In this document: positions 17,850 through 25,397 of the stretch, one piece after another | Layout of the letters: the number at the start of each line of letters is the position of its first letter | How positions within the stretch are numbered: position 1 is the first letter of the stretch | Assembly: GCF_000816145.1 (NCBI RefSeq) | Contig: NZ_CP007141.1 | Span: 1 to 64,000, forward strand | Length of the DNA stretch: 64,000 bases | DNA from: Pseudothermotoga hypogea DSM 11164 = NBRC 106472 | GTDB taxonomy: Bacteria; Thermotogota; Thermotogae; Thermotogales; DSM-5069 | Direction: 5' to 3' | Notes under the pieces: generated by a model | Database searches by the model: none | Seen by the model: the letters and a program-made list of their open reading frames with translations, nothing else | What the model was told of the DNA's origin: nothing | Made by a program: the position numbers and the translations under genes

Positions 17850-18741
17850 CTGGTATCGAAGGCATCGCACTCGGATCGACCTGCTGTGTGATCTTCAGAT
17901 ACTGAATCACCTCGGACGCCACCTCGTTCGCACGTTTGTACTCGTACAGCGTTCGAGTGAGAGATTCTTCGATTATTTGTGCCGGCATGCCACCGAGATA
18001 TGGAACGGAAAGAGCCGCAGCTTCATGCCTGTTCTCCATCGCATACCTCAGAGAATTCTCTATTGCGGTCATAGCTTTGTACAAGGTGGCCTCGTCCAGG
18101 TTTTTTGTGACGAACAGACCTGTTATTGGAACCCGCGCAGGCAGTTGCGTGTAGTTCGACCACAGCTCTTGCAAGTCGTATTCGATGCGCGACTGTGCCT
18201 GTTTCAGTGCGAGCGTCACGAATGGTTCGGGAAGCACGGCGACCCTAACTTTCCCGGCACTCATCAGTGATACTATCTCAGGAGGTGTGGCGTACCTGAT
18301 TTTCACGTCGATATCGGGTTTCAGCCCAACCTGTTCGAGTGAGTATCTAATCAACACATCACCGGTTTGCCCTTTGCCCTGGGGCGTGTAAATCTCTTGG
18401 CCCGACAAAGTCTTCAGGTCCGTCAGATCGAAATCTTTCGTCACGACGTAAAAAGCCTTCCAAAGGATCACACCAGCGAGTTTCAGATCGATCCCCTTGC
18501 TGTAGAGAGAAGCACCTATGGAAACGGGTAGAACGATCAGATCAACGTTTTTCGCCGCAACCTGTGCGCTCACCTGATCGAGTGTTCGCCAGAAATCGAT
18601 CTTGAGTTCCACCTCACTGCTCACTTTTTTCTCCAGCAAGCCCACGAAGGCCACCACGGTTGGACCAACGGGTATGAGAACGTTGATCGCAAAGCTGAAA
18701 CTGATAGCGAGCAAAAACAGCAGCATGAACAATTTTCTCAT
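17827..18741 (-). CDS. ABC transporter substrate-binding protein (NMT1/ThiY/SsuA-like)
   Basis: The complete 304-aa binding protein. Residues 1-18 (MRKLFMLLFLLAISFSFA) are a cleavable signal peptide without a lipobox cysteine. The body is a two-lobe type II binding protein with the family features GQTGDVL and LPEPFVTLAL. It starts the importer operon with an AAGGAAGGTGG ribosome site. The substrate is unknown; no riboswitch is visible in the 60-base leader, so a thiamine or riboflavin link is not supported by regulation. Confidence 0.85.
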   Translation of the reverse strand: MRKLFMLLFLLAISFSFAINVLIPVGPTVVAFVGLLEKKVSSEVELKIDFWRTLDQVSAQVAAKNVDLIVLPVSIGASLYSKGIDLKLAGVILWKAFYVVTKDFDLTDLKTLSGQEIYTPQGKGQTGDVLIRYSLEQVGLKPDIDVKIRYATPPEIVSLMSAGKVRVAVLPEPFVTLALKQAQSRIEYDLQELWSNYTQLPARVPITGLFVTKNLDEATLYKAMTAIENSLRYAMENRHEAAALSVPYLGGMPAQIIEESLTRTLYEYKRANEVASEVIQYLKITQQVDPSAMPSIPDEKFFAF

Positions 18742-18755
18742 GTTTCCACCTTCCT

Positions 18756-18784
18756 TAAAAAGAGGCGAGGAACAAGCCTCGCCT
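18756..18784 (-). terminator. Intrinsic terminator after the hydrogenase gene
   Basis: A perfect 9-bp GC-rich stem (GAGGCGAGG/CCTCGCCTC) followed on the minus strand by a run of five T. It separates hydA from the ABC importer operon. Confidence 0.9.
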
Positions 18785-18803
18785 CTTCACTCGTTCATTG
18801 GAT

Positions 18804-20549
18804 TCACACTTTAGCAACCTGCGCAACTTTCTTCTTCGATCTGTCCATGTAGGTTGTGTGGAGCAATTCGTGCGAGACGTGGCTGAGCGGATGCTCGAGG
18901 AACTCCTCATAGAGCTTCTTTATCGATGGGTTCTCGTGGGATTTTCTGAGCACGCTTCTCTCGTCGATGGTGTAGATGGCTTCCATACGTTTGACCAGAA
19001 CGTCTTTGTCCAAGCTCTTGGGCTGGCCTCCTCCACCGATGCAACCACCTGGGCAGGCCATGATCTCGACGAAATCGTAGTAGACCTCACCTTTCGTTAT
19101 TTTGTCGAGCAACCTTCTGACATTCACACCGCCGTGTGCAACTGCGACCTTGAGTTGTTTTCCATCGAAATCTATCGTGGCTTCCTTTATGCCATCGAGG
19201 CCACGCACGTTCGTGAACTCTATCTTCGGTAGTGGCTTGCCGAGTCCAAGCTCGTACGCGGTCCTCAGAGCCGCCTCCATCACACCACCCGTGACACCGA
19301 ATATGGCCGCCGCACCGGTGGATTCACCGAGTGGATCGTCGTAGTTCTCTTCTGGCAAGGAGGCATAAGGAATCTTTCTCATCTTTATCAATCTACCGAG
19401 CTCGCGTGTTGTCAGAACGACGTCCACTGCAGGTACGCCGTTGACCATGTGCTGGGGCCTGGTGATGTCGTCTTTCTTGGCGGTGCATGGCATTATGGAA
19501 ACGACGAAGATTTTTTCGGGAGGAACGTTTATTTTCTTCGCAAAATAGGACTTCAACAAAGCACCGAGCATCTGGTGAGGAGATTTCGCACTCGAAAGGT
19601 TTTTCAAGAACTGTGGGTACAGCTTCTCCGCCAGATTGATCCACGCCGGACAGCAGGAGGTGAACATCGGGAATGGGCCACCTTTTTTCACTCTCTCCAA
19701 GAATTCCGATCCTTCTTCCATGATGGTCAGGTCCGCTGCGAAGTTCGTGTCGAACACGTAGTCGAACCCGAGTCGTCTCAGCGCGGCAACCATCTTTCCG
19801 GTAGAGATGCTGCCCACTTCCATGCCGAATTCTTCACCCAGCGCCACACGCGTCGCGGGGGCAGTTTGTACGATGAGCACCTTGTCGTGTTTTTCGATCT
19901 CTTCGAGAACTCTCCTTATGTTCATGTTCTCTGTGATCGCTCCTACAGGACAGAAGGCGGCGCACTGTCCACAACTTATACAATCTGTCTCGTAGAGTGG
20001 CATTTCGAAAGCTGTTTGTGGCAAAGTCTCGTAACCTCTATCGACCATGGAGTAGATGTCCATGCCTTGAAGCTCCGAACAGGCCCTCACGCATCTGCCA
20101 CAGACGACACATTTTTCCAAATCCCTCACGACAGCTGGTGAACTGATGTCTGGCGTGATGGTTCTGACCTCGCTGGGGAAAATATCCTGAACGTCGTACA
20201 GGTAGATCAAGTCCTGAAATTCGCATCTTCCATTCACATCACAGGTCATGCAATCTTTCGGATGGCGGGACAACAACAGAGCGAGGTTGAACTTTACCGC
20301 GTTCGTGACGCGTGAGCTGTTCGTTCTGATCTTCATCCCGTCTTGAACCTTCGTCACACAAGCTGGCTGAAGATTCTTCGCACCTTCAACCTCGATCACA
20401 CAGACTCGACAGGCGCCCGTCGGTTCGAGTCGCGGATGGTTGCACAGCGTTGGGACGTACACACCAGCTTGATTGCACGCCTCAAGAACCGTTACACCAG
20501 CCGGCACCTCGTACGATTTTCCATTGATCTCGACTGTCACACCGGCCAC
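18804..20549 (-). CDS. hydA: [FeFe]-hydrogenase catalytic subunit
   Basis: A 581-aa multidomain iron hydrogenase. Domains in order: plant-type [2Fe-2S] (CNHPRLEPTGACRVC, residues 1-75); His-Cys [4Fe-4S] (RHPKDCMTCDVNGRC); two ferredoxin clusters (CVVCGRCVRAC, CISCGQCAAFC); and the H-cluster domain with TSCCPAW, MPCTAKKDD and MACPGGCIGGGGQP, ending in the small-subunit-like tail. All H-cluster cysteines are present. The length fits single-subunit clostridial enzymes rather than the longer electron-bifurcating HydA. No HydB/HydC or maturase genes are adjacent, so the electron partner is unknown. GTG start behind GGGGAGGG. Confidence 0.95.
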   Translation of the reverse strand: MAGVTVEINGKSYEVPAGVTVLEACNQAGVYVPTLCNHPRLEPTGACRVCVIEVEGAKNLQPACVTKVQDGMKIRTNSSRVTNAVKFNLALLLSRHPKDCMTCDVNGRCEFQDLIYLYDVQDIFPSEVRTITPDISSPAVVRDLEKCVVCGRCVRACSELQGMDIYSMVDRGYETLPQTAFEMPLYETDCISCGQCAAFCPVGAITENMNIRRVLEEIEKHDKVLIVQTAPATRVALGEEFGMEVGSISTGKMVAALRRLGFDYVFDTNFAADLTIMEEGSEFLERVKKGGPFPMFTSCCPAWINLAEKLYPQFLKNLSSAKSPHQMLGALLKSYFAKKINVPPEKIFVVSIMPCTAKKDDITRPQHMVNGVPAVDVVLTTRELGRLIKMRKIPYASLPEENYDDPLGESTGAAAIFGVTGGVMEAALRTAYELGLGKPLPKIEFTNVRGLDGIKEATIDFDGKQLKVAVAHGGVNVRRLLDKITKGEVYYDFVEIMACPGGCIGGGGQPKSLDKDVLVKRMEAIYTIDERSVLRKSHENPSIKKLYEEFLEHPLSHVSHELLHTTYMDRSKKKVAQVAKV

Positions 20550-20591
20550 CTTTAACCCTCCCCTTCAACGGTGTTGACTCGCTCCATGTTA

Positions 20592-20620
20592 ATTATATCA
20601 CAAACGATTCAAGCAGTCAC
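20592..20620 (-). promoter_or_regulatory. Putative hydA promoter
   Basis: On the minus strand GTGACT (20615-20620) and a perfect TATAAT (20592-20597) are spaced by 17 bp, with a TG upstream of the -10. The -35 lies in the last codons of rplT, so hydA may have its own promoter while also receiving readthrough from the ribosomal-protein operon. Confidence 0.55.
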
Positions 20621-20974
20621 CTTCTTCAAATGTTCTTTGGCGAGTTCAACGTAAGATGCAAACGCGCTGGGATCGTTGACGGCCAGTTCGGACAACATCT
20701 TTCTGTTGATGCTCACATTTGCGAGCCTGAGACCGTGGATCAGTTCGCTGTATTTCAGACCATACTTTCTTGCGGCGATGTTTATCCTCGTGATCCAGAT
20801 CTTTCTGAAATCTCTCTTCTTTATCTTCCGGCCGGCGAACGAATACCATTTGGCCCTGATGTAGTGCTGCTTTGCGAGCTTGTATCTCCTGCTGATCGCG
20901 CCTCTGAAACCCTTGACAGCCTTCAGAATCTTCTTTCTTTTCTTTCTCGCGTGCAAAGATCTTTTGACCCTCAT
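20609..20974 (-). CDS. rplT: 50S ribosomal protein L20
   Basis: A 121-aa early-assembly 23S rRNA-binding protein. The basic N-terminus (VKRSLHARKKRKKILKAVKG) and the following YKLAKQ, INAAR-like INIAARKYGL segments match L20. It closes the infC-rpmI-rplT operon. In other bacteria L20 represses its own operon by binding the mRNA leader. Confidence 0.97.
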   Translation of the reverse strand: MRVKRSLHARKKRKKILKAVKGFRGAISRRYKLAKQHYIRAKWYSFAGRKIKKRDFRKIWITRINIAARKYGLKYSELIHGLRLANVSINRKMLSELAVNDPSAFASYVELAKEHLKKVTA

Positions 20975-20989
20975 GGTTTACCTCCTTTC

Positions 20990-21190
20990 TCAGACTCCGA
21001 GAAGTCGTTTGATTCTCTTCGCATCGCCTTTGTCCAGAACGTCCTTCTTCCTCAGTTCGCGCAGAGCAGATCTTCTTCTCTTCCCAGTGGTGTGTCTGGT
21101 TCTTGCGTGGTTGAAAAGGATTTTACCGTTCTTGGTCACTCGAAACCTTTTTGCGGCCGTTTTGCTCGTCTTCATCTTGTTCTTGGCCAT
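20990..21190 (-). CDS. rpmI: 50S ribosomal protein L35
   Basis: A 66-aa basic protein beginning MAKNKMKTSKTAAKRFRVT, the standard L35 sequence, with the KRLLG-type C-terminus. It lies 15 nt downstream of infC and 15 nt upstream of rplT, in the universally conserved order. Confidence 0.97.
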   Translation of the reverse strand: MAKNKMKTSKTAAKRFRVTKNGKILFNHARTRHTTGKRRRSALRELRKKDVLDKGDAKRIKRLLGV

Positions 21191-21205
21191 AACCTCAAAC
21201 CTCCC

Positions 21206-21724
21206 TCACTCTTCCTTCGGCTTGATCTGCATCCACATATCCTTTCCTTCAAGTTTCGGTTCGACCTCGACCACACCTATGTCACTGACATCCTGAGCGA
21301 TCCTTTTGAGTATCTCTTCTCCCTTCTCCGAGAAGGTGATCTCCCTACCTCTGAACATGACAGTCACCTTGACCTTGTTGCCTTCTTCAAGAAAACGCCT
21401 GATGTGTCTGACCTTCGTCTGATAATCGTGCTCGTCGATCTTGACCCTGAATTTCATCTGTTTGATCTCTTGAACCTTCTGCTTTTTCTTCGCTTCTTTC
21501 TGCTTCTTGGCAAGCTGATACATGTACTTGCCGAAATCCATGATCTTCGCAACCGGTGGATCACTGTTCGGTGAGACCAAAACCAAGTCCAGCCCTTCTC
21601 TTCTTGCAAGCTCTATGGCTTTGTACGTGGGCATTACACCCATTTGCTTGCCGTCTTGCCCCACCACCCTGACCTTGGGAAACCTTATTTGCTCGTTCTT
21701 CAGAAAGATTTGCTCTTTCTCGAT
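21206..21724 (-). CDS. infC: Translation initiation factor IF-3, starting at an ATC codon
   Basis: A 172-aa IF-3: the N-terminal domain starts at IEKEQIFLKNEQIRFPKVR and the C-terminal domain ends near KEE. The start is taken as ATC (21724-21722), 7 nt after a perfect AAGGAGGT (21732-21739). The only in-frame canonical start upstream is a TTG inside a terminator hairpin, which would put the ribosome site inside the coding region. IF-3 genes elsewhere use AUU/AUC/AUA for autoregulation, since IF-3 itself rejects non-standard starts; the same control is predicted here. Confidence 0.93.
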   Translation of the reverse strand: MEKEQIFLKNEQIRFPKVRVVGQDGKQMGVMPTYKAIELARREGLDLVLVSPNSDPPVAKIMDFGKYMYQLAKKQKEAKKKQKVQEIKQMKFRVKIDEHDYQTKVRHIRRFLEEGNKVKVTVMFRGREITFSEKGEEILKRIAQDVSDIGVVEVEPKLEGKDMWMQIKPKEE

Positions 21725-21742
21725 GTTCTCTACCTCCTTATG

Positions 21743-21765
21743 AAAAAAGGCGGGCAAAGCCCGCC
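21743..21765 (-). terminator. Terminator/possible attenuator just before infC
   Basis: A 7-bp stem GGCGGGC/GCCCGCC with a three-base loop and six T on the minus strand, ending three bases before the infC ribosome site. There is no promoter between it and infC, so infC expression must come from readthrough, which suggests regulated attenuation rather than simple termination of the tRNA transcript. Confidence 0.8.
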
Positions 21766-21815
21766 TCCCTGATTAATTTCAGGAATCCTCTCGACCCCTT
21801 CGACTGAGTCTCGGG

Positions 21816-21835
21816 GTGGGAAGCAAGGCTTCCAC
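21816..21835 (-). other. Leader hairpin between tRNA-Lys and infC
   Basis: The minus-strand RNA can fold GTGGAAGC/GCTTCC(C)AC with a three-base loop. Together with the downstream terminator it forms a structured leader of about 120 bases before infC. It may simply follow tRNA processing, or belong to an L20-type leader. Confidence 0.35.
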
Positions 21836-21843
21836 TTTCACTC

Positions 21844-21919
21844 TGGTGGGCCGTGCAGGATTCGAACCTGCGACCCCCTGATTAAGAGTCAGGTGCTCTA
21901 CCTGCTGAGCTAACGGCCC
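21844..21919 (-). tRNA. tRNA-Lys (anticodon CTT)
   Basis: 76 bases with a perfect 7-bp acceptor stem GGGCCGT/ACGGCCC, D-arm with AGCTCAGCAGGTAGAGC, anticodon loop ACTCTTAA, a GGTTCGAATCC T-arm and an encoded CCA. It lies 6 bases after tRNA-Arg and is likely cotranscribed with it. Confidence 0.97.
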
Positions 21920-21925
21920 ACACCA

Positions 21926-22000
21926 TGGTGCCCCTGGGAGGAATCGAACCTCCATTTGCGGATTAGGAATCCGCCGTTCTATCCATTGAACTACAGGGGC
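21926..22000 (-). tRNA. tRNA-Arg (anticodon CCT)
   Basis: 75 bases with acceptor stem GCCCCTG/CAGGGGC, anticodon loop TTCCTAA reading AGG codons, T-arm GGTTCGATTCC and an encoded CCA. It is first in the tRNA-infC transcript. Confidence 0.97.
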
Positions 22001-22014
22001 TTGCACCTTTAAAT

Positions 22015-22043
22015 ATCCTACCATGCACTCCGACAAAAATCAA
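22015..22043 (-). promoter_or_regulatory. Promoter of tRNA-Arg/tRNA-Lys/infC transcript
   Basis: Minus-strand TTGATT (22038-22043), 17-bp spacer, TAGGAT (22015-22020), 14 bases before the tRNA-Arg 5' end. No other promoter candidate is visible before infC. Confidence 0.6.
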
Positions 22044-22061
22044 GAGGTTCAACTTCAGTCT

Positions 22062-22640
22062 TCAAGGCTCCGTTCTTCCCATCAAACCGGACAGGATGAA
22101 GGACTCGATCGACTTCAAAACAGAACCAGATGTGGTGGACGCCGCGAGAGCTTCCGTTATTAATTTTGCTGCGGTTTGTGAGTCTATTTCCGGGTTGACC
22201 AGTTCGTTCTTCTTTCCCTCCTCTATGAGTTGTGCCACTCTGTTCAAAAAGTCGTCGTAACGTCTCTTGAGCCTCTTCCAAACGTCCCCTTGTCCAGATT
22301 CATCCAGAACGCTCGCGCGTTCCTTCTCTATCACCTTTGACAGGACCTTTCTGCTCGTGACGAAGTCTATGTAGGCTCTCAGGAACCTCTTGATTTTCCT
22401 GACATAGTAATTCTCGTTTTCAACTTCTTTGAAAATGTGATTCTCGAGTTCTTCCAACGCCCTGTTCCAAACTTCTTCGAAGAGCACCTCTTTACTCGGG
22501 AAATAGTAGTAGATGAGAGGTTTTCGCACTCCGGCACGCTGTGCGATTTCCTCCATGCTGACACCGTCGAAGCCTCTTTCAGAAAAGGCGGCCTTCGCCG
22601 CCTCCAAGATCCTTTCCCTGGCGCTGGACAATTCATCCAC
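22062..22640 (-). CDS. TetR/AcrR-family transcriptional regulator
   Basis: A 192-aa repressor. Residues 8-55 form the helix-turn-helix domain (RERILEAAKAAFSERGFDGVS, then IAQRAGVRKPLIYYYFPSKE), the standard TetR N-terminus. The C-terminal ligand/dimerisation domain is family-variable and its ligand cannot be inferred. The gene follows the radical SAM gene by 9 bases, so it probably represses their shared promoter through the palindrome at 24111-24130. Confidence 0.92.
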   Translation of the reverse strand: MDELSSARERILEAAKAAFSERGFDGVSMEEIAQRAGVRKPLIYYYFPSKEVLFEEVWNRALEELENHIFKEVENENYYVRKIKRFLRAYIDFVTSRKVLSKVIEKERASVLDESGQGDVWKRLKRRYDDFLNRVAQLIEEGKKNELVNPEIDSQTAAKLITEALAASTTSGSVLKSIESFILSGLMGRTEP

Positions 22641-22649
22641 TCCCCGTTT

Positions 22650-24098
22650 TCATTTCAGGGTTTTATCGACAGCGAGCGCCTCTTCTCTGTTCATGTAACG
22701 CCTCATTCTGGTTTCGTAGTTGTAGATGCCCCTGTTCACGGGATATCGATTCACATACCCATGTTCGTACCAAAGTTTGTCCGCATAGACTTTCCATTCC
22801 TCAGCAAGTTTGTCTATCTCAGGTGCGAGGTCTTCAACGACACGCTCCGAGCCGTCGTGTTGTGGAATCGCGTTGAAGTGCTTGACCATCGCCCTGTACA
22901 CTTTCGGATTGTCTATGATCGGACATGGTCTGAACAGGTTGTTGGAGTACGGAACCATGCGCTTGTAAGATTCGAAGAAAGGAGATTTGAGAATCTCCAG
23001 CAGAGATTTTTCCCTTATGCTGTCCACGGCGTACTGTTGGAATACGCACGGTTCGACATAACCTTTTGCGTTCACGTGGAAGTACTTCGCACCAGCTGCA
23101 AGACAACCGTGGGTCAGAAAACCATGGTTCCAGAAGTCCGCAACAAAGGCAAACTTACCTCCGAGTCTTACTTGGTCGGTCTTGAAGAACCTCTCGTACC
23201 TCTGTTGAGGTGTCGGAACCAAGTCCATCGATGCGTTCATGCCAACAGGCATGTACTGAAAGACCCAAGCGTAGACTACCTGCTGCTCTTCGAGGAACTG
23301 CCAGAATTCGTCCTTCATGAGCGTGTCGTGGTTCATCCTCGTCGCAGTTATCGATGCTCCAAACGGTACACCATATTTTCTCAATCTATCCCACGCTTCA
23401 AGCACGCTCTTGAACACACCCCTGCCTCTCCTCCAGTCCGTGTCCAGCTCGAAACCTTCCACAGATATCGCCGGAGTTGCGTTCCCAAGTTCGGACAGTC
23501 TCTTCGCAACCTCTTCCGTTATCAAGGTCCCGTTCGTGTAGATCAAGAAATAGTTGTCGTTGAACTCTTCCAGTATCTCCATCAGGTGTGGCCAGTAGAA
23601 CGGCTCGCCTCCCGTGATGACCCAGAAATAGAGCCCAAGTTCATTCCCTTCACGAATGACTTTGCTGACCTCTTCCTTCGTGAGTTCGTACTTTCTTCCG
23701 TAGAGTCCCGCATAGCAACCAACGCAGTTCAGATTACACGCGTACGTGGGACTTATCACACCGAGTTTTGGCAGAACGACTTTGTGCTCGTGCATCTTCT
23801 GCTGTCTTATTGGCTCACCAAGAGCGAACTCGTTGATGATCAGGTTGTTTATGATCTTCTCAACGCACTTGGGACTGGAACGCCTGAACACCTTCACCCA
23901 GCTTGTGATCATCGGATGTTTGTCCTTGGCCATGAGCGCCAGCTTCTTCAACCCACTCTTTGATGGTTCCTTCGTCAAGGCACTGAGCGTCGAAAACAGT
24001 TTGTACAAACCTTCCTCGTCCGTGTTACGAAGCACAGAAGCAACAAGTTTTCCAGCTTGGTGGTATATGAAACCTTTCACTCCTCCAACGACTGGCAT
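22650..24098 (-). CDS. Radical SAM protein of unknown function with C-terminal cysteine region
   Basis: A 482-aa protein. About 110 N-terminal residues of unknown role precede the radical SAM core with CNLNCVGC (CxxxCxxC) near residue 122 and the GGEPFYWP motif. Later cysteines (HGCLAAG, EPCVFQQ, RPCPII) are spaced like an auxiliary-cluster (SPASM-like) region, suggesting a second Fe-S cluster. Peptide- or cofactor-modifying enzymes have this plan, but there is no substrate peptide gene beside it. It is first in a two-gene operon with the TetR regulator. AGGAGG ribosome site upstream of ATG. Confidence 0.8.
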   Translation of the reverse strand: MPVVGGVKGFIYHQAGKLVASVLRNTDEEGLYKLFSTLSALTKEPSKSGLKKLALMAKDKHPMITSWVKVFRRSSPKCVEKIINNLIINEFALGEPIRQQKMHEHKVVLPKLGVISPTYACNLNCVGCYAGLYGRKYELTKEEVSKVIREGNELGLYFWVITGGEPFYWPHLMEILEEFNDNYFLIYTNGTLITEEVAKRLSELGNATPAISVEGFELDTDWRRGRGVFKSVLEAWDRLRKYGVPFGASITATRMNHDTLMKDEFWQFLEEQQVVYAWVFQYMPVGMNASMDLVPTPQQRYERFFKTDQVRLGGKFAFVADFWNHGFLTHGCLAAGAKYFHVNAKGYVEPCVFQQYAVDSIREKSLLEILKSPFFESYKRMVPYSNNLFRPCPIIDNPKVYRAMVKHFNAIPQHDGSERVVEDLAPEIDKLAEEWKVYADKLWYEHGYVNRYPVNRGIYNYETRMRRYMNREEALAVDKTLK

Positions 24099-24110
24099 GA
24101 GAATACCTCC

Positions 24111-24130
24111 TTTACCGACTGGTCAGTAAA
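24111..24130. promoter_or_regulatory. TetR-type operator palindrome
   Basis: TTTACCGACTGGTCAGTAAA is a 20-bp inverted repeat with 8 of 10 symmetric pairs; the core GAC(T/C)GGTC resembles operators of TetR-family repressors. It directly abuts the AGGAGG of the radical SAM gene, where bound repressor would block transcription. A weak promoter (TGTCGA, 16 bp, TAGCAT on the minus strand) lies just upstream. Confidence 0.7.
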
Positions 24131-24158
24131 ATGCTAACGGGACTATTTTGCCTCGACA

Positions 24159-25397
24159 TTACTTGTTGGTAACTTCTTCATGAAGGTGCATCGATCTCAA
24201 TTTTTCCACAATGAGACGCGTCGCGCGCACGTCGTCTTCGTTGTACTTCATGACTGCATCGAGCAACGAAGGCTCTCTCGTTACGAGCCATGTTTGGAAG
24301 TATTTGGATGCACGCCAACCATCAAGCTTCGTGCGCCAGTTGAAACCGTAATAACGGGCAACGCTCTTCAATGAATAGCTGAACAAAGGCAGTGCGACGT
24401 GCTTGGACAGAATCTGGTACACGTCGACAAACCTTTTCTTCAACCGAGTGTAATCACTCTCGACACCGTGAAGTCGTGCGAGCTCTCTGAAATGCGTCGG
24501 TTCGTACGCGCAGTAATGATAGATGGGACCTTCCGTTGAGAGCAGGAAATCGATGACTTTTTTGAAAATGGTTCCTTCCTGCTCTTTTTCTTCACATAGG
24601 AAGGCAATGTATTCGTTATCCTTTAGTATTCCGAACAAATAATCGTAGTCGGCGACGGTATGAGATTCTATGTCGAGAAACAAACCGTCTGGAAATGGTG
24701 GAAGCGGCGCTAAAAGGATTGGACGTCGTTCGAGCAGAGCTTGCGCCTTCTTTTTCAATTTTTCCATGACGTCTTTGGAAAAATCTTTCAGCTTTTGAAC
24801 ATTGAGAAGATCTTCGAGGTCTTCAACACCTTCTTTCAGTAGTTTCAACCTCGTTCGTTCGTTCAAACCGTGAATAGCGAGCAGATCTTTCTTTCGAATC
24901 AAAGCCTCGCTACACTCTATCACGTGAGAACAGGTTTTGCAAAGAGACGTTGGTCTCGGATCGTACGGTTCTTCTCTGAACGTCGTGATGTTTTCAAGCA
25001 GTGAAATCAACCTTGGAACAGCATCACGCCAATCGAGGTCGACTTCGAAATACGGAGAGCTCACGGTGACCCTACTCACAGGGAAACCTCGCTGAGAGAA
25101 GATGTAAGCATGGTAAGCAGCTTCAACTGCGTATTTTTGCTTGAATCTTTTTGCTTCTTTCTTCAGAATCAATCTCCAACCGTTTTCCTCCAAGACTGCG
25201 AGATCTGGATCTGCGATGAACCTCACGCCGAAGATCTCCACTTCGAGGATCGCTCTTTCGACGGAGAAACCGAGTCTGAGTAACTCTGAGGAGTCCAACG
25301 GTGCCTCTGATCGTTCGATCGTACCCTTGTCAAGTTGAAACCTCCTTGGACAAAGCAGAAACTGCTCCAGATCGTCATACCAAACAGGTTCATTCAT
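24159..25397 (-). CDS. TM0106-like RecB/Cas4-type nuclease with C-terminal RNase H-like exonuclease domain
   Basis: A 412-aa protein. Residues 1-190 look like a RecB/Cas4-type nuclease module with cysteines placed for an Fe-S cluster (CPRRFQL near the start, then CKTCSHVIEC). A helix-hairpin-helix-like stretch follows (HGLNERTRLKLLKEGVEDLEDLL). The C-terminal half is an RNase H-fold 3'-5' exonuclease domain (FLDIESHTVADYDYLFG, YCAYE, YNEDDVRAT). The ATG at 25397 follows GGTGGAG; it overlaps the hutH stop by 8 nt. The biological role is not established; no CRISPR array or cas genes are nearby. Confidence 0.8.
   Translation of the reverse strand: MNEPVWYDDLEQFLLCPRRFQLDKGTIERSEAPLDSSELLRLGFSVERAILEVEIFGVRFIADPDLAVLEENGWRLILKKEAKRFKQKYAVEAAYHAYIFSQRGFPVSRVTVSSPYFEVDLDWRDAVPRLISLLENITTFREEPYDPRPTSLCKTCSHVIECSEALIRKKDLLAIHGLNERTRLKLLKEGVEDLEDLLNVQKLKDFSKDVMEKLKKKAQALLERRPILLAPLPPFPDGLFLDIESHTVADYDYLFGILKDNEYIAFLCEEKEQEGTIFKKVIDFLLSTEGPIYHYCAYEPTHFRELARLHGVESDYTRLKKRFVDVYQILSKHVALPLFSYSLKSVARYYGFNWRTKLDGWRASKYFQTWLVTREPSLLDAVMKYNEDDVRATRLIVEKLRSMHLHEEVTNK

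Larger units (their letters stand above)
15842..18657. repeat. 2.8-kb perfect inverted duplication, right arm
   Basis: This is the partner of bases 1-2816. It sits in an intact setting: all four genes here are complete and continue into their normal neighbours (RNase H on one side, a terminator and hydrogenase gene on the other). This arm is therefore taken as the authentic locus and the left arm as the copy. Confidence 0.95.
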